The notes: generated from the letters alone by a model not told the origin. A stretch of DNA of 64,000 nt from Trichocoleus sp. FACHB-46 (GCF_014695385.1 NZ_JACJOD010000008.1:124001-188000); one strand, 5' to 3'; numbered from the stretch's first letter, positions 25,281 through 34,220 are shown. Numbers and translations are program-made.

Positions 25281-26554
25281 GTTGTAGGGTCTTTCAGCAG
25301 TTGTTGGGCGAGTTCGTAGAGTTCAGCTTCGGGGCGGTTGTCGAGCACTAAGTCCTTCAGTTCTACTAAGCCTTTCGCAATCGCTCCTGCTTGATCTTGA
25401 TAGGCATTATTGGCAGCTAACAAATCGGTATAGGCTTGTAGCTCGATTGCGGTGCGGGGTGGTGGTTCCTCACCATTGCCAATCATTGGTGTTTCGTATT
25501 CGGTGCCGATCGCGTCGTATTTTAGCAAAAAGATCAGCGCTTCACTGAGTTGATGCAGCTCGTCTCGTAAATCGCGCACATTGAGATCCAAGCGGTTGAA
25601 GCCGACCTGACCGTGAATTCGTAGCTCTACAATGGCGTCTGGGGTTTTGCCAGATTTCGCTGCGGATTGGATGTAGGCGATCGCTGCTTGTTCCAGTTCT
25701 GCTTGCGTTTGCTGCTTATTTGCCTCCAGATTGAGACGGATCATCCGGCGCTGATAATAATCTTGCTTTAGCTCAGCTCGGATTCCCGTCCCGTTGATCT
25801 CGACTAGATAGGCACCACGAGGGGTTTGCTGGAGATTTTCAGCGATGCTATTGGCTTCAATCGAGCCAGGGTTAAAAATCCAGCCTTCTAGTTCGTAGTT
25901 CTTGTGGATATGACCTAAAGCTAGATACTCCACTCCTGCTTCCCGCAAAGGATTTACAGCTTCTAGCCTCAGCGCCCCAGTATAACGAGCAATCTGGCCA
26001 TCCATGCCGTGATGAAACATCATGACGGTGTGTGGTGGTCCTGGTGGCAGTTGCTGAATACTATGGGCCAACTTCTCAATCATTTGGGGAGCGGACGCGC
26101 CATACCAACGGGAGCCTAAGACCCGCACCCCACAGGGTAAGTCGATATAGCCACCTGCTTTGGCTTCTGGTGTCCAAGGATCAAAGAGGCTAGCTCCATC
26201 TTCCGTGTCTTCTTTAGGCTCTAGCAGAATCACATATTCCCAGTCAGCCATGTAGCGCAGCCAACTGGTTTTGGTGGCGTAGGGGCGGTTGTCATGGTTG
26301 CCCTCAATTGCCAATACTGGAATACCGGCTTCTCGCAGCATCTCAAAGCAAACCTGGGCCTGGTTCAGCACTGCGGGCAACACTTGCCGATGCTCAAACA
26401 AGTCACCCGCAATTAAGACAAAGTCAACTTGCTCATCAATGGCGTAACGCTCCAGTACATCCCGAAAAGCTAAGAAGAAATCCTTGGTGCGCTGGGGAGT
26501 GTCGTAGCGATCGAGCCCTAAGTGCACATCAGCAACGTGGAGAAAGCGAGGCAT
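25277..26554 (-). CDS. sbcD: SbcD/Mre11-like exonuclease
   Basis: A 425-residue metallophosphoesterase, the nuclease subunit partnering SbcC. All phosphoesterase motifs are present near the N-terminus: DVHLG at about residue 9, GDLFEHR at about 50 and GNHDNR at about 85, then MMFHHGMDG near 185 and LALGHIHKN near 220. The C-terminal 170 residues would carry the capping and SbcC-binding parts. Its TAG overlaps the sbcC TAA (25277-25280) on the opposite strand. Being convergent, the pair must be driven by two separate promoters. Confidence 0.92.
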   Translation of the reverse strand: MPRFLHVADVHLGLDRYDTPQRTKDFFLAFRDVLERYAIDEQVDFVLIAGDLFEHRQVLPAVLNQAQVCFEMLREAGIPVLAIEGNHDNRPYATKTSWLRYMADWEYVILLEPKEDTEDGASLFDPWTPEAKAGGYIDLPCGVRVLGSRWYGASAPQMIEKLAHSIQQLPPGPPHTVMMFHHGMDGQIARYTGALRLEAVNPLREAGVEYLALGHIHKNYELEGWIFNPGSIEANSIAENLQQTPRGAYLVEINGTGIRAELKQDYYQRRMIRLNLEANKQQTQAELEQAAIAYIQSAAKSGKTPDAIVELRIHGQVGFNRLDLNVRDLRDELHQLSEALIFLLKYDAIGTEYETPMIGNGEEPPPRTAIELQAYTDLLAANNAYQDQAGAIAKGLVELKDLVLDNRPEAELYELAQQLLKDPTT

Positions 26555-26619
26555 AACCAGATTGATAGCGTGGCTTTCCCCAGTCTACCGAGCCTTAGCT
26601 GAGCTAGCGAGCAAATGTT

Positions 26620-27258
26620 CTATTTAGCTTGATTTTTTTGGGAGTTGGTCTGACACATACCCAAGATGCGCTGGTCGTTGGCGCTGACCTTAGCTAGGCG
26701 CTGGAAGCCTTGCAAGCCAATTTCGGCCACAGCAGGCTTATTGCTATTCGAGGCGATGGTGCTGTTTTGCTCCAAGGCGATCGCGAAGGGATGTGTGGTT
26801 TTCTCGTAGGTATCAACCACGTTCAACGCTAATTTGCCTGGCTCAAAACTGCCAGAGAAACAATCGAAGGACGATCGTGGCATGTAGAATGCGCCAACGA
26901 CTTTGCCTTTAGTTACCTGAAACACCATGTAAGCACTACCAACTTGCTCTGGCTCGGCTGCCTCACCATATAGATAGGTACCGTCAGCCAGAGGACTATT
27001 CTTGCTATTCGCAGAGCTTTTAACAGAATTTTTGCTAGGAGCTGCTTGCTTGGCGATCGCCTTGGCGGTTGGTGCTGGCGTTAAGGGTTGCCGCTCCAGC
27101 TGGCGTACCGACACAACCGCAGAGGTAGACTCAGCTGCGTTCACAGCTTGTAGCGCAACACCAGAGAGACTCGTTAGCAGCAAAATGCCCAAAGCTGGCT
27201 GGGTAATGCGTTGCAGAGTACGCCACGGCGAGAGAGAACGGATGCATGGATTGGTCAC
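26620..27258 (-). CDS. exported protein of unknown function
   Basis: A 212-residue protein, not recognised as a named family. A signal peptide (ITQPALGILLLTSLSGVALQ, cleavage near AVNAAES) is followed by a basic, Ala/Lys/Ser-rich linker to about residue 90. A compact C-terminal domain then starts at PLADGTYLYGEAAEPEQVGSAYMVFQ, with two cysteines that could form a disulfide. I chose the GTG at 27258 because GGAGG lies eight bases ahead; the ATG at 27273 (or a TTG at 27276) would overlap that site. The region upstream holds a small stem ACACCC/GGGTGT at 27392-27407. Probably periplasmic. Confidence 0.65.
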   Translation of the reverse strand: MTNPCIRSLSPWRTLQRITQPALGILLLTSLSGVALQAVNAAESTSAVVSVRQLERQPLTPAPTAKAIAKQAAPSKNSVKSSANSKNSPLADGTYLYGEAAEPEQVGSAYMVFQVTKGKVVGAFYMPRSSFDCFSGSFEPGKLALNVVDTYEKTTHPFAIALEQNSTIASNSNKPAVAEIGLQGFQRLAKVSANDQRILGMCQTNSQKNQAK

Positions 27259-27504
27259 CGTAGTTTCCTCCATCAAGACTCAACGACAAACCTCAACACT
27301 CACACCGTAACCCAGAATACCTGTACAACTGTTCAATCAAATGAGAGAGTTAGTTGCTATCTAGAGGTAGGTTTCCGGGAGTTGTGAGGACACACCCAAA
27401 AGGGTGTTGCTAAGGTTACTGTTCAGTTCTACAAGAGTTTAGTTCCCGATTCCTGACCACAAGTTCAATATCTTGTTCAGAACTTTAAATAGATAAAAAT
27501 AAGT

Positions 27505-27542
27505 AGATAAAAAACAGGGACACGCTTGAGCATCCCTGTTTA
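27505..27542 (-). terminator. rho-independent terminator of the sigma factor gene
   Basis: On the minus strand AAACAGGGA pairs with TCCCTGTTT across a short loop and runs into TTTTTTATC. It begins a few bases after the stop codon of the sigma gene. Confidence 0.85.
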
Positions 27543-27548
27543 AAGTGG

Positions 27549-28532
27549 TTAGCTGGCCAAGTACTCACGTACGCTCTCCTGACGACGGCGCAAGTGATTG
27601 AGGGCTTGGTGCTCTAGTTGGCGCACACGCTCACGACTAATATTGAGGCGTTCACCGACTTTGGCTAGAGACAACTCTTTGCCATCATTCAGGCCGAAGC
27701 GGAGGGTCAAAACTTCTCGCTGTTGCGGGGTGAGTTCTGCCAACAAGTCTTGCAAGTCTTGGCGGAGCAACTCCTGAGTCATATTGTGCTCAGGCGAAGG
27801 CCCTTCGTCTTCCAAGAGGTCTTGCAGTTCGGTGTCTTGGTTGTCACCGACACGAAGATCTAAAGAAACGGGTTGACGAGACATCGTCAGGTATTCCCGA
27901 ATTTGCGCAGGCTCTAGTTCTAGAGCTTCTCCAATCTCAGCAGGGCTAGCAGCCCGACCTAATTTCTGGGCTAGCTCACGCTGCACCTTCTTGATCTTAT
28001 TCAGCTTCTCGGTGATGTGGATGGGCAAACGGATAGTCCGAGCTTGCTGAGCGATCGCGCGAGTAATGGCTTGGCGAATCCACCAGTAGGCGTAGGTCGA
28101 GAACTTATAACCACGAGTCGGGTCAAACTTCTCTACACCGCGCTCCAGTCCTAGGGTGCCTTCTTGGATCAAGTCCAGGAACTCCAGGTTGCGCTTCTGG
28201 TATTTCTTCGCGATCGCCACGACCAAGCGCAGGTTCGCTTCAATCATCTTTTGCTTGGCTCGGTGGCCCTGACGCAGAGTTTTTGTCAACTCTTCTTCGC
28301 TGAGCTTAGCTTGCGCTGCCCACTCCGCTTGAGTTGGCTCATGACGCAACTTTTTCGCCAGCTTTTCCTTGGCTTCTAATAGAGACATCATCTGCTGGAC
28401 CTGCTTCCCAAACACAATTTCTTGTTCATGGGTTAGCAGAGGCACTCGTCCAATTTCATGGAGGTAGGTGCGTACCATGTCAACGGTGAACATGGGATTA
28501 GCAGTCTTTGTTTTAGAATTGGCAGTAGGCAT
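27549..28532 (-). CDS. group 2 RNA polymerase sigma factor (RpoD/SigA family)
   Basis: A 327-residue sigma-70 protein that directs RNA polymerase to promoters. Region 1.2 ([21 protein letters not shown]), region 2 ([29 protein letters not shown] and [19 protein letters not shown]), region 3 ([19 protein letters not shown]) and region 4 ([28 protein letters not shown]) are complete. The long region 1.1 of the housekeeping factor is absent, so it is group 2, similar in size to cyanobacterial SigB and SigD types used in stress or light acclimation; the exact subgroup cannot be fixed by eye. It has a leader of over 300 bases and its own terminator, so it is probably monocistronic. Confidence 0.9.
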   Translation of the reverse strand: MPTANSKTKTANPMFTVDMVRTYLHEIGRVPLLTHEQEIVFGKQVQQMMSLLEAKEKLAKKLRHEPTQAEWAAQAKLSEEELTKTLRQGHRAKQKMIEANLRLVVAIAKKYQKRNLEFLDLIQEGTLGLERGVEKFDPTRGYKFSTYAYWWIRQAITRAIAQQARTIRLPIHITEKLNKIKKVQRELAQKLGRAASPAEIGEALELEPAQIREYLTMSRQPVSLDLRVGDNQDTELQDLLEDEGPSPEHNMTQELLRQDLQDLLAELTPQQREVLTLRFGLNDGKELSLAKVGERLNISRERVRQLEHQALNHLRRRQESVREYLAS

Positions 28533-29008
28533 GGATCTGTGATGAACTCAGTAAAAGTAGATTAAAGAGAAGTGGGGGCGAAATAGAGAGCGATTGAAAG
28601 CTTGAAGTGGGAACGGGCAGCCAACCAGACACAATAAGCAAGCTCTTCCCTAACCAACCTCAAATCGCCTAGGTCAGAGAAGTCCAAATGCAGAGGATAA
28701 AGCTAACCTCTGTCTACAGGTGATGAATTAGCTTAAAACTTCGTGCCCGTAACTTTCAGGATGCAGGTGGACCCGATTCCATATTATTTGACCTAAGTAG
28801 TGGCAAGAAACTCTAAAAGGTCGTACTCAGTATGAGTTTACTTTACTCGATTGTGCTATAAGTTTAGACTCCAGGAAAGCAAAAAAGATTCATCCTAGAG
28901 TATGATCCCGTTAGGCAAAACCGAAGAATCTACTGGAAAATTTTCTATTCTAGCTCTAACTTTAGCGAAGTGACATTTCTGTAGCTGTGCTCTAAGCAGT
29001 TCTTCTAC
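28533..29008. other. upstream region of the sigma gene, no gene seen
   Basis: About 476 bases with only very short open frames on both strands. It should hold the sigma gene promoter on the minus strand; TAATAT with TTGCCA upstream is present near 28780-28806, but the spacing (14 bases) is short. Confidence 0.35.
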
Positions 29009-29014
29009 TATAAT
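29009..29014 (+). promoter_or_regulatory. consensus -10 box with no gene downstream on its strand
   Basis: A perfect TATAAT at 29009-29014, with a weak -35-like TGTGCT seventeen bases upstream. Transcription would start near 29020, just at the foot of a hairpin. The next plus-strand gene is more than 4 kb away, so this would drive a non-coding RNA. Confidence 0.45.
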
Positions 29015-29019
29015 GGCGC

Positions 29020-29095
29020 AGTTTTCCCTGACCGAAGGGCCATTTAGCATAGGGAAAACCGAACTGATTCAGAGGCTTTTTAGGGAGAAAGCCTC
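29020..29095 (+). ncRNA. candidate small structured RNA
   Basis: Directly after the TATAAT box the sequence forms a stem GTTTTCCCT / AGGGAAAAC with an internal GACC/GGCC-like bulge, then a second stem GAGGCTTT / AAAGCCTC (about 29071-29094). Neither stem is followed by a T-run on either strand, so they do not look like terminators of the HerA-like gene. It does not match Yfr1, Yfr2 or 6S RNA motifs that I know. Purely a prediction. Confidence 0.35.
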
Positions 29096-29164
29096 ATTGA
29101 TTAATGCAAAGACGTAGCCTCTATCCGGGTCTTTTGCCCATTGGTCTCGAAAAATCTCACAGGA

Positions 29165-30940
29165 CTAGAAACCTAAGTCCGCTTTAGCAGACTCTGCGGC
29201 TTTGAAGACTGCCGCTGTAGGCATCTCTTCCCAGGGTACATCCCCAATCTCGGCATAAAAGGTTTCGTCGTAAGGGCGAGTGCGAATGACCACAGGCATC
29301 GGCACTGCATGGCCTAGAATTAGAGCTTGCTGTTTTGAGTCTAGCTTAGATAATACGGAACGGAGGCTTTGCGCCCCCGACACTCCGGTAAAGATGGCAT
29401 CAATATCCTTCTCGTCGTTGAGGAGCGCGGTGATGCGGGTGCCAATCTGAGACATGACTTCGTTGTCGATCCCTGAAGGTCGTTGGTCTACTACCAATAA
29501 GGTGACGAAGTATTTCCGCATCTCACGGGCAATCGTGCCGAAGATGGTTTGGCTGACGGTGCTAGGGTCGAGAAAGCGGTGGGCTTCTTCAATTGTGATG
29601 ACGAGTTGCTGGGGACGATCGCTGGGGTTCTTGCTTTGTAAAAACTTCTCGGCTTTTTGCACATAAGCAGCGTGAATCCGACGCGCAATCACATTCGTCG
29701 CCAACATATAAGAGAGCATGTTGGACTGCGAGCCAAACTCAATCACCACGTGCTTGCCCGCATCAATGGAATCGAGAATTTGACCCACGTAGTTGTGAGG
29801 GCAAGTATTACGAATATATTTCAGTTCTTCTAGGCGGTTGAGTTTGCGCTGCAATGCCATGATGGAAGACTTGCTGCCCATCTTGGTTTCGCAAAACTCC
29901 TGAATTTCCATGTTGCTCATAGAGAGCAGGCGAGTAATCCAAGATTTGCCAAACTCATTGCGGAGAATAATGGCGTTTTCTAGGCTGGCTTCAGATAGGT
30001 TGAGTTCTCCGCGTACCAGCATTAGGTCTTCCACATCAATCTGGTCAAAGCTGATAAAGAGATCTTGAGCGTCTCGGACTCCGCGGCGCTTAGTGGATTC
30101 GGTGTCGAGGGTGTAGATCTGCACCTGACCGGGAAAGAGTTGCCTGAGCCCCTTCACTGTGCTGAACTGCTTGCCTTCGCGGACGGCTTCCCAGCCATAC
30201 TCCGAGTGCATATCAAAAATCAGGTTGACTCCCGCTTGTTTGCGGATAATTCCTGACAGCAACAACCGAGTTAGGAAAGACTTCCCGGTCCCTGATTTTC
30301 CAAATACTCCATTACTACGTTCGACGAAGCGATCTAAATCGACGCAGATAGGCACGTCCATATCAATCGGTTGCCCGATCGCAAAGTTGCGACGATGGGG
30401 GTCATCTTCCCAACCAAAAACGGCTCGGAAATCCCGCTCGCTGGCTTCATGCACCTGGCTAAAGTGGCTAGGGATGGTCTTAACGGGCATTAACTCGATC
30501 GTGCTGCTGCTTTGAGGTGTGAGGGAAGCGAGCAGTGGCAAGCTGGCTGTAGAGTCACTTTTATCTTCAGCGGCACGGGCATTTTTGCCACCTTTGGTTT
30601 TCTTGGCCTTACTGTTGGCCGAGTAACTAATAGGCTCTTCTGGTTCGGGTGTAAACATCAACATTGGAGTTAAGTCGATGGTGCCGAACGTGCCCGTTCC
30701 TGCAAGAACTTCTTGGAGAAACGTATTACCTGGATCAGGAGGATTAGCGAAAATCCGGGTGCTGGCGGTTCCTAAGGTTACGTCGGTCAACATGCAGAAG
30801 AACCGCGATCGCGCTCCTTGAACAACCAAGAATTTGCCCACTCGCATGTCTTCTACAGAGACATCTGGGTGTAAGCGAACTTCGAGTCCTTGGCTAAGGG
30901 AGCCTTGAATGACTGAACCTAAGGGTTTATCTAAATCCAT
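29165..30940 (-). CDS. HerA/DUF87-like P-loop ATPase
   Basis: A 591-residue FtsK/HerA-type ATPase. An N-terminal beta-barrel-like part (HAS-barrel position, residues 1-90) is followed by a charged linker (about 110-145). The ATPase core has Walker A GVFGKSGTGKSFLTRLLLSG near residue 215, Walker B LVITIEEAHRFLDP near residue 455 and a later DQRPSGIDNEVMSQIGTRI sensor/arginine region near residue 495. Relatives translocate DNA, often with a NurA nuclease in end resection, but no NurA gene is adjacent here. In cyanobacteria this protein is usually annotated only as ATP-binding protein. Start at ATG 30940. Confidence 0.82.
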   Translation of the reverse strand: MDLDKPLGSVIQGSLSQGLEVRLHPDVSVEDMRVGKFLVVQGARSRFFCMLTDVTLGTASTRIFANPPDPGNTFLQEVLAGTGTFGTIDLTPMLMFTPEPEEPISYSANSKAKKTKGGKNARAAEDKSDSTASLPLLASLTPQSSSTIELMPVKTIPSHFSQVHEASERDFRAVFGWEDDPHRRNFAIGQPIDMDVPICVDLDRFVERSNGVFGKSGTGKSFLTRLLLSGIIRKQAGVNLIFDMHSEYGWEAVREGKQFSTVKGLRQLFPGQVQIYTLDTESTKRRGVRDAQDLFISFDQIDVEDLMLVRGELNLSEASLENAIILRNEFGKSWITRLLSMSNMEIQEFCETKMGSKSSIMALQRKLNRLEELKYIRNTCPHNYVGQILDSIDAGKHVVIEFGSQSNMLSYMLATNVIARRIHAAYVQKAEKFLQSKNPSDRPQQLVITIEEAHRFLDPSTVSQTIFGTIAREMRKYFVTLLVVDQRPSGIDNEVMSQIGTRITALLNDEKDIDAIFTGVSGAQSLRSVLSKLDSKQQALILGHAVPMPVVIRTRPYDETFYAEIGDVPWEEMPTAAVFKAAESAKADLGF

Positions 30941-31231
30941 TTATAAACTCGCTAGTCTCCCTTGCTCACACCTGGACGGGTTAATGGAGGCAGATGATTT
31001 TAGACCAATAATTCCTCAACCTTTTGAATTATCTTAGGTCTAATTCATTCAAGTAATACTAATTCTAGTTATTTTAGGGCTTAAAAGTTATATAGCAATG
31101 CTTCTGGTTCTAATACTTAAATGTTTTTATAGGGAAGATTTGTCAGTTAAGCGATCGCTGCACTTAATCTTGCGTTGCTCCTCAGAAAATCTCTTTTCAG
31201 AAAAATTTTGATTGGCATTGGTTTCATCCAT
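30941..31231. other. AT-rich intergenic region, no gene seen
   Basis: Strongly AT-rich around 31000-31140. It lies upstream of the HerA-like gene and downstream of the terminator of the proline-rich gene, so the HerA promoter should be here. No good box pair was identified. Confidence 0.35.
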
Positions 31232-31270
31232 GAAAAAAGGTGAAGGATCTCTAACGAAACCCTTCACCTT
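31232..31270 (-). terminator. rho-independent terminator of the proline-rich protein gene
   Basis: On the minus strand AAGGTGAAGG (31261-31270) pairs with CCTTCACCTT (31237-31246), followed by TTTTTTC. It lies about 120 bases past the stop of the gene at 31387. Confidence 0.75.
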
Positions 31271-31305
31271 TACTAAAACCAAAAGATTATATAGCCATCC
31301 TAAAT

Positions 31306-31348
31306 GGATTAGCGAGGCACGCTCTGGAGGGATGTGCCTCGCTAATCC
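31306..31348. repeat. 15-base-pair perfect inverted repeat
   Basis: GGATTAGCGAGGCAC at 31306-31320 is exactly complementary to GTGCCTCGCTAATCC at 31334-31348, with a 13-base loop. There is no T-run on either side. It sits between the proline-rich gene and its terminator and may be a mobile palindrome or an RNA-stabilising stem. Confidence 0.6.
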
Positions 31349-31386
31349 ACCAATCTCATAAACTACTTAGGACTTCATTAGCTGAG

Positions 31387-31824
31387 CTACGGTTGAGCGG
31401 GAGCGGTCTCTCCTGTAGAAGTGGCATCTCCTGTAGGAGCAGCACTATCAGCGGGAGTGGTTTCCGCAGCAGGAGCTTGTGGTGCCGCAGGGCTCGGAAT
31501 GCTGACGTTCACATCCGGAGCTGGGGGCGCTTCTACTTTAGGCAATGTGATATTAACGTCTGGTGGTTTCACATCTGGAGCTTGAGGCTGAGGAACTGGA
31601 ATTTCTTGGGTGCGCTCAATAATAGTTTGGTTGCCCGCAGGAGCTGAGTTGTCTGCTCCGCGGTTAAATAGGAAGAAAGCACCGAGTCCCAAGCCAAGCA
31701 GGGAGGTTAAGAGGATTCCTGTCATCAAACCGCTAGCAGCACTATTATTCTCACGAGCGATTTGATTTTCTCGGCGTAATTCTTGGTTGTAAATTTCCCT
31801 ATCTCGATCGCGCAAGTTTGTCAT
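31387..31824 (-). CDS. single-pass membrane protein with proline/alanine-rich tail
   Basis: A 145-residue protein of unknown function. A charged N-terminus (NLRDRDREIYNQELRRENQIAREN) of about 30 residues is followed by one transmembrane helix at about 33-52 (LMTGILLTSLLGLGLGAFFLF). The extracytoplasmic tail, about 90 residues, is rich in P, A, V and D, with repeats such as APDVKPPDVN and APPAPDVNVSIP. The form suggests a membrane-tethered spacer or wall-spanning peptide. A terminator and a perfect inverted repeat follow. No enzyme motif. Confidence 0.65.
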   Translation of the reverse strand: MTNLRDRDREIYNQELRRENQIARENNSAASGLMTGILLTSLLGLGLGAFFLFNRGADNSAPAGNQTIIERTQEIPVPQPQAPDVKPPDVNITLPKVEAPPAPDVNVSIPSPAAPQAPAAETTPADSAAPTGDATSTGETAPAQP

Positions 31825-32138
31825 GGTTTTTTGCAGAACTCGGTATTAGTAAAAAAATCAGGTAACAAAACTGAAGTTTTAACATTCCGAGATTAACGAC
31901 TGGATTGGCGCAGATCGCTCTGTCTGAAGGCTAAGTCTATCTATTTCAGAAGGGTGATTGTACGGGGTTGCTTGGTGTAAAAACGATTTTTAAGTTTGGG
32001 CGGAGTTTGTCTACTGGTGGAATTAAGAGCTTGGGGGCACCCGCCCCAAACCTCCGCTGAAGGACGGCTGCGTCCTCCAGACCTCCTCCAGAGGGGTTTG
32101 GGGTGCTGAGTTTTTCTCTACGTGTAAGAGGGTGGGGG
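31825..32138. other. 314-base intergenic region holding a repeat
   Basis: It contains repeat family B copy 1 (32031-32089). Frames called in this stretch are produced by the repeat and by the GST gene in other frames. The rest is the presumed promoter region of the proline-rich gene. Confidence 0.45.
32031..32089 (-). repeat. dispersed repeat family B, copy 1
   Basis: A 59-base GC-rich element; its reverse complement matches 38746-38804 at 49 of 59 positions without gaps. Contains GGACGCAGCCGTCC, a short palindrome, at its centre. It lies downstream of the GST gene. Confidence 0.75.
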
Positions 32139-32936
32139 CTACTCGATGTCAATCGAGGTGGGTCTGGTGCTACTGGAGGGGCTGGTAGCGGGAGTGAAGG
32201 ATTTGCGGTATTCAGTGTAAAGGCGATCGCGCCAGTTAAAGAAAGGCTCGAAGGTGCCGATATCTGCAACTCCAGGGACTCCTTTGCCTTTGAGTCCTTC
32301 AGGGATGTCGAGGTAAGGGCCAGAGGGGAATTTGATGTACATGCTCAGCCCTGCTACAGCAAAATCAGCTAGGGTAGGCTGATCGGAAATTAGATACGGG
32401 TGATCGAGCAGGATAAAGGTTAGGGCTTCTAGGTTTTGTCTGAGTGAGGCTTTGGCGCTATGCAAAGCATCGGGTCCCATGCCAACTCCAAAGCTCAGCA
32501 CGTCTAACACTTCGCTAGGAACTGAGCCGATCAAGTTTTTCAATAAGGCAGGCGTAGAAGTGGGTAGAGCAGCAGTGCGAAAGTCGGGACTTTGGCTAAA
32601 GGCGGCGAGCATGGCTTTGCGGGCGTTCAGACCTAAGACTTCGTCGGCCCAATCTTCGAGCATGAAGCACAGCCCTTTTTGTTTGGGGTCTGTGGGGATA
32701 ACGGGGCGATCGGGATATTGGCGATCGAGATATTTACCGATCGCCGTTGAATCTGCAATCACTTCGTTGCCATCTTTTAGAACCGGGACTTGGCGTTGCC
32801 CGGACATTCGGTAGAGGTCTAACTGCCCAATGCCAGGGGTGACTTCAATCTTGCGATAGGCCAATCCCTTGTAATCCAGGATTAGCCGCACCTTCTCGCA
32901 ATAATGCGACATCTCAAATTGGTACAACTCCAGCAT
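32139..32936 (-). CDS. glutathione S-transferase family protein
   Basis: A 265-residue protein with an N-terminal thioredoxin-like GST domain (LELYQFEMSHYCEKVRLILDYKGL, then the cis-proline QRQVPVLKDGNEVIADSTAIGKYLD) and a C-terminal helical domain with the LADFAVAGLSMY helix. The N-terminal SHYC takes the place of the CxxC or Ser of related thiol-transfer enzymes. The substrate is unknown. The start is the ATG at 32936, which has AGGAG seven bases ahead; a longer frame to 32972 is open but overlaps that site. A dispersed repeat follows the stop codon. Confidence 0.85.
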   Translation of the reverse strand: MLELYQFEMSHYCEKVRLILDYKGLAYRKIEVTPGIGQLDLYRMSGQRQVPVLKDGNEVIADSTAIGKYLDRQYPDRPVIPTDPKQKGLCFMLEDWADEVLGLNARKAMLAAFSQSPDFRTAALPTSTPALLKNLIGSVPSEVLDVLSFGVGMGPDALHSAKASLRQNLEALTFILLDHPYLISDQPTLADFAVAGLSMYIKFPSGPYLDIPEGLKGKGVPGVADIGTFEPFFNWRDRLYTEYRKSFTPATSPSSSTRPTSIDIE

Positions 32937-33287
32937 GATCATTCTCCTGTGCTGTTTACAGCGACGACCCATCCGCCTTCCAAGGTAGCAGGCTCCTTCA
33001 GAAAAGGCACTTCTGGCGAGGGTGAGGATTTCTGGTCTAGAAGTTTTACCTGGGAGTTCTACCTTTGGGCAGGTTGGTTTTGTGGTGTGTCTCGCCTAAG
33101 AGCGATCGCTCAGCAGCTCTTTGGTGGCTTCTCACCATCTATCTCTTACTCTTAGCTCGGGTTAGATCCCACTCGTGGCAGAGAATTAAAACCACTCAGA
33201 CTTCTACACTCAAATTTGTATAGGAGCTGACATTTTTAGCCCAAGTTTTTGAAATCACTAATCTCTTTACGGGAACCCGAGGTATTT
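32937..33287. other. 351-base divergent intergenic region
   Basis: Promoter region for the GST gene (minus) and the Ser/Asn-rich protein (plus). It includes a GAGCGATCGCTC palindrome near 33102 (HIP1 context) but no gene or clear promoter pair. Confidence 0.35.
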
Positions 33288-34118
33288 ATGAGCGCTCAGA
33301 ATTTTTTCTCATTTAAGAAAGTAGTTAGTCTAGCTGGTGTGGCTGGCGTCAGTGCTTTGTTGGGATTGCCCGCAGTAGCCCAAATGCAATCTAGCCCTGC
33401 TAACTCCAACAGCCCCACTCAGTGTGTACCCAGCACGGGCCAAGTTACTCCTAGCGATAGCCCCACGGGTGGAGCCACGATGGAGCAAATGCAAGCAAAT
33501 GGCACTCAATCGATGGATCAGTCCAACATCAACATGAGCTCACCTTACAGTGGGTCTGAGCAAGCTAACTCCAGCTACCTGGGTTCGCAGAATCTGCAAG
33601 CAAATCAGTCAAACATGAGTGGTAACTCCTCTGCTGCAGGCATGTCTTATAGAAGCGCTGAGGTGGCTCCAACCTATGGCCCCGCAGGTGGATACACAAT
33701 GGAGCGTTTGCGGGAATTAGATGGCGAGCGTGTTGCTAGCGCTGACATGCGTAATACAACTCAGTCCTTCAACTCGTCTTACCAATCTAACTATCAAGCT
33801 AACCGCTTTACTCCTAGTGCAGGTGCGACGGCAGGCCCTGCAGGTGGTTATACAGCAAACAGCTTGAATAACAACAACATGCCGATGAATAACAGTATGG
33901 CAATGAACCAATCTGGTGAGAACCAGTACAGTGGCAGCAATACCATGCGTCCCATGCCTGGTTCCATGAGTTCCGATCGCAACCGTCCTGCTGGCGAGAT
34001 GACCGCAGAAGTTAGCCAGAGCCTCGACAACCAGAGCAACTCTATCTATCGAGTTGGCCCCAGCAGTTCTAGCTCCAGCAGCCAGTACAACAGCGGTAGC
34101 GCCATCGGCGGCTGCTAA
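33288..34118 (+). CDS. secreted Ser/Asn/Gln/Met-rich low-complexity protein
   Basis: A 276-residue protein of unknown function. The signal peptide is KKVVSLAGVAGVSALLGLPAVAQ with cleavage near residue 31. The rest is low complexity, dominated by S, N, Q, M and G, with two copies of GPAGGYT (near residues 130 and 185) and many short NSM/NNM runs. A terminal poly-serine stretch precedes GSAIGGC. Such composition suggests an extended, possibly matrix or surface protein. I preferred the ATG at 33288 over the upstream one at 33249, because GAGG precedes it and it starts the signal peptide. A strong hairpin follows the gene. Confidence 0.65.
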   Translation: MSAQNFFSFKKVVSLAGVAGVSALLGLPAVAQMQSSPANSNSPTQCVPSTGQVTPSDSPTGGATMEQMQANGTQSMDQSNINMSSPYSGSEQANSSYLGSQNLQANQSNMSGNSSAAGMSYRSAEVAPTYGPAGGYTMERLRELDGERVASADMRNTTQSFNSSYQSNYQANRFTPSAGATAGPAGGYTANSLNNNNMPMNNSMAMNQSGENQYSGSNTMRPMPGSMSSDRNRPAGEMTAEVSQSLDNQSNSIYRVGPSSSSSSSQYNSGSAIGGC

Positions 34119-34220
34119 ATTCGACCTTTGAGCGGGTTAAGTTCTTGGTGCAGCTACAGTTCGAGCAGTGACTCTAGCCAGTAGCTTTACCTAGCCCCTG
34201 AAACGCTCAATCACAAACAC

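Noticed and set aside
22524-26554. A defence island built on sbcCD and the HerA-like ATPase
   Set aside because: SbcCD is general DNA repair, and the HerA-like gene is separated from it by a sigma factor and a secreted protein with no nuclease partner next to it.
32103-32372. Plus-strand frame of 89 codons across the GST 3' end
   Set aside because: Glycine-rich antisense shadow of the GST gene and repeat family B.
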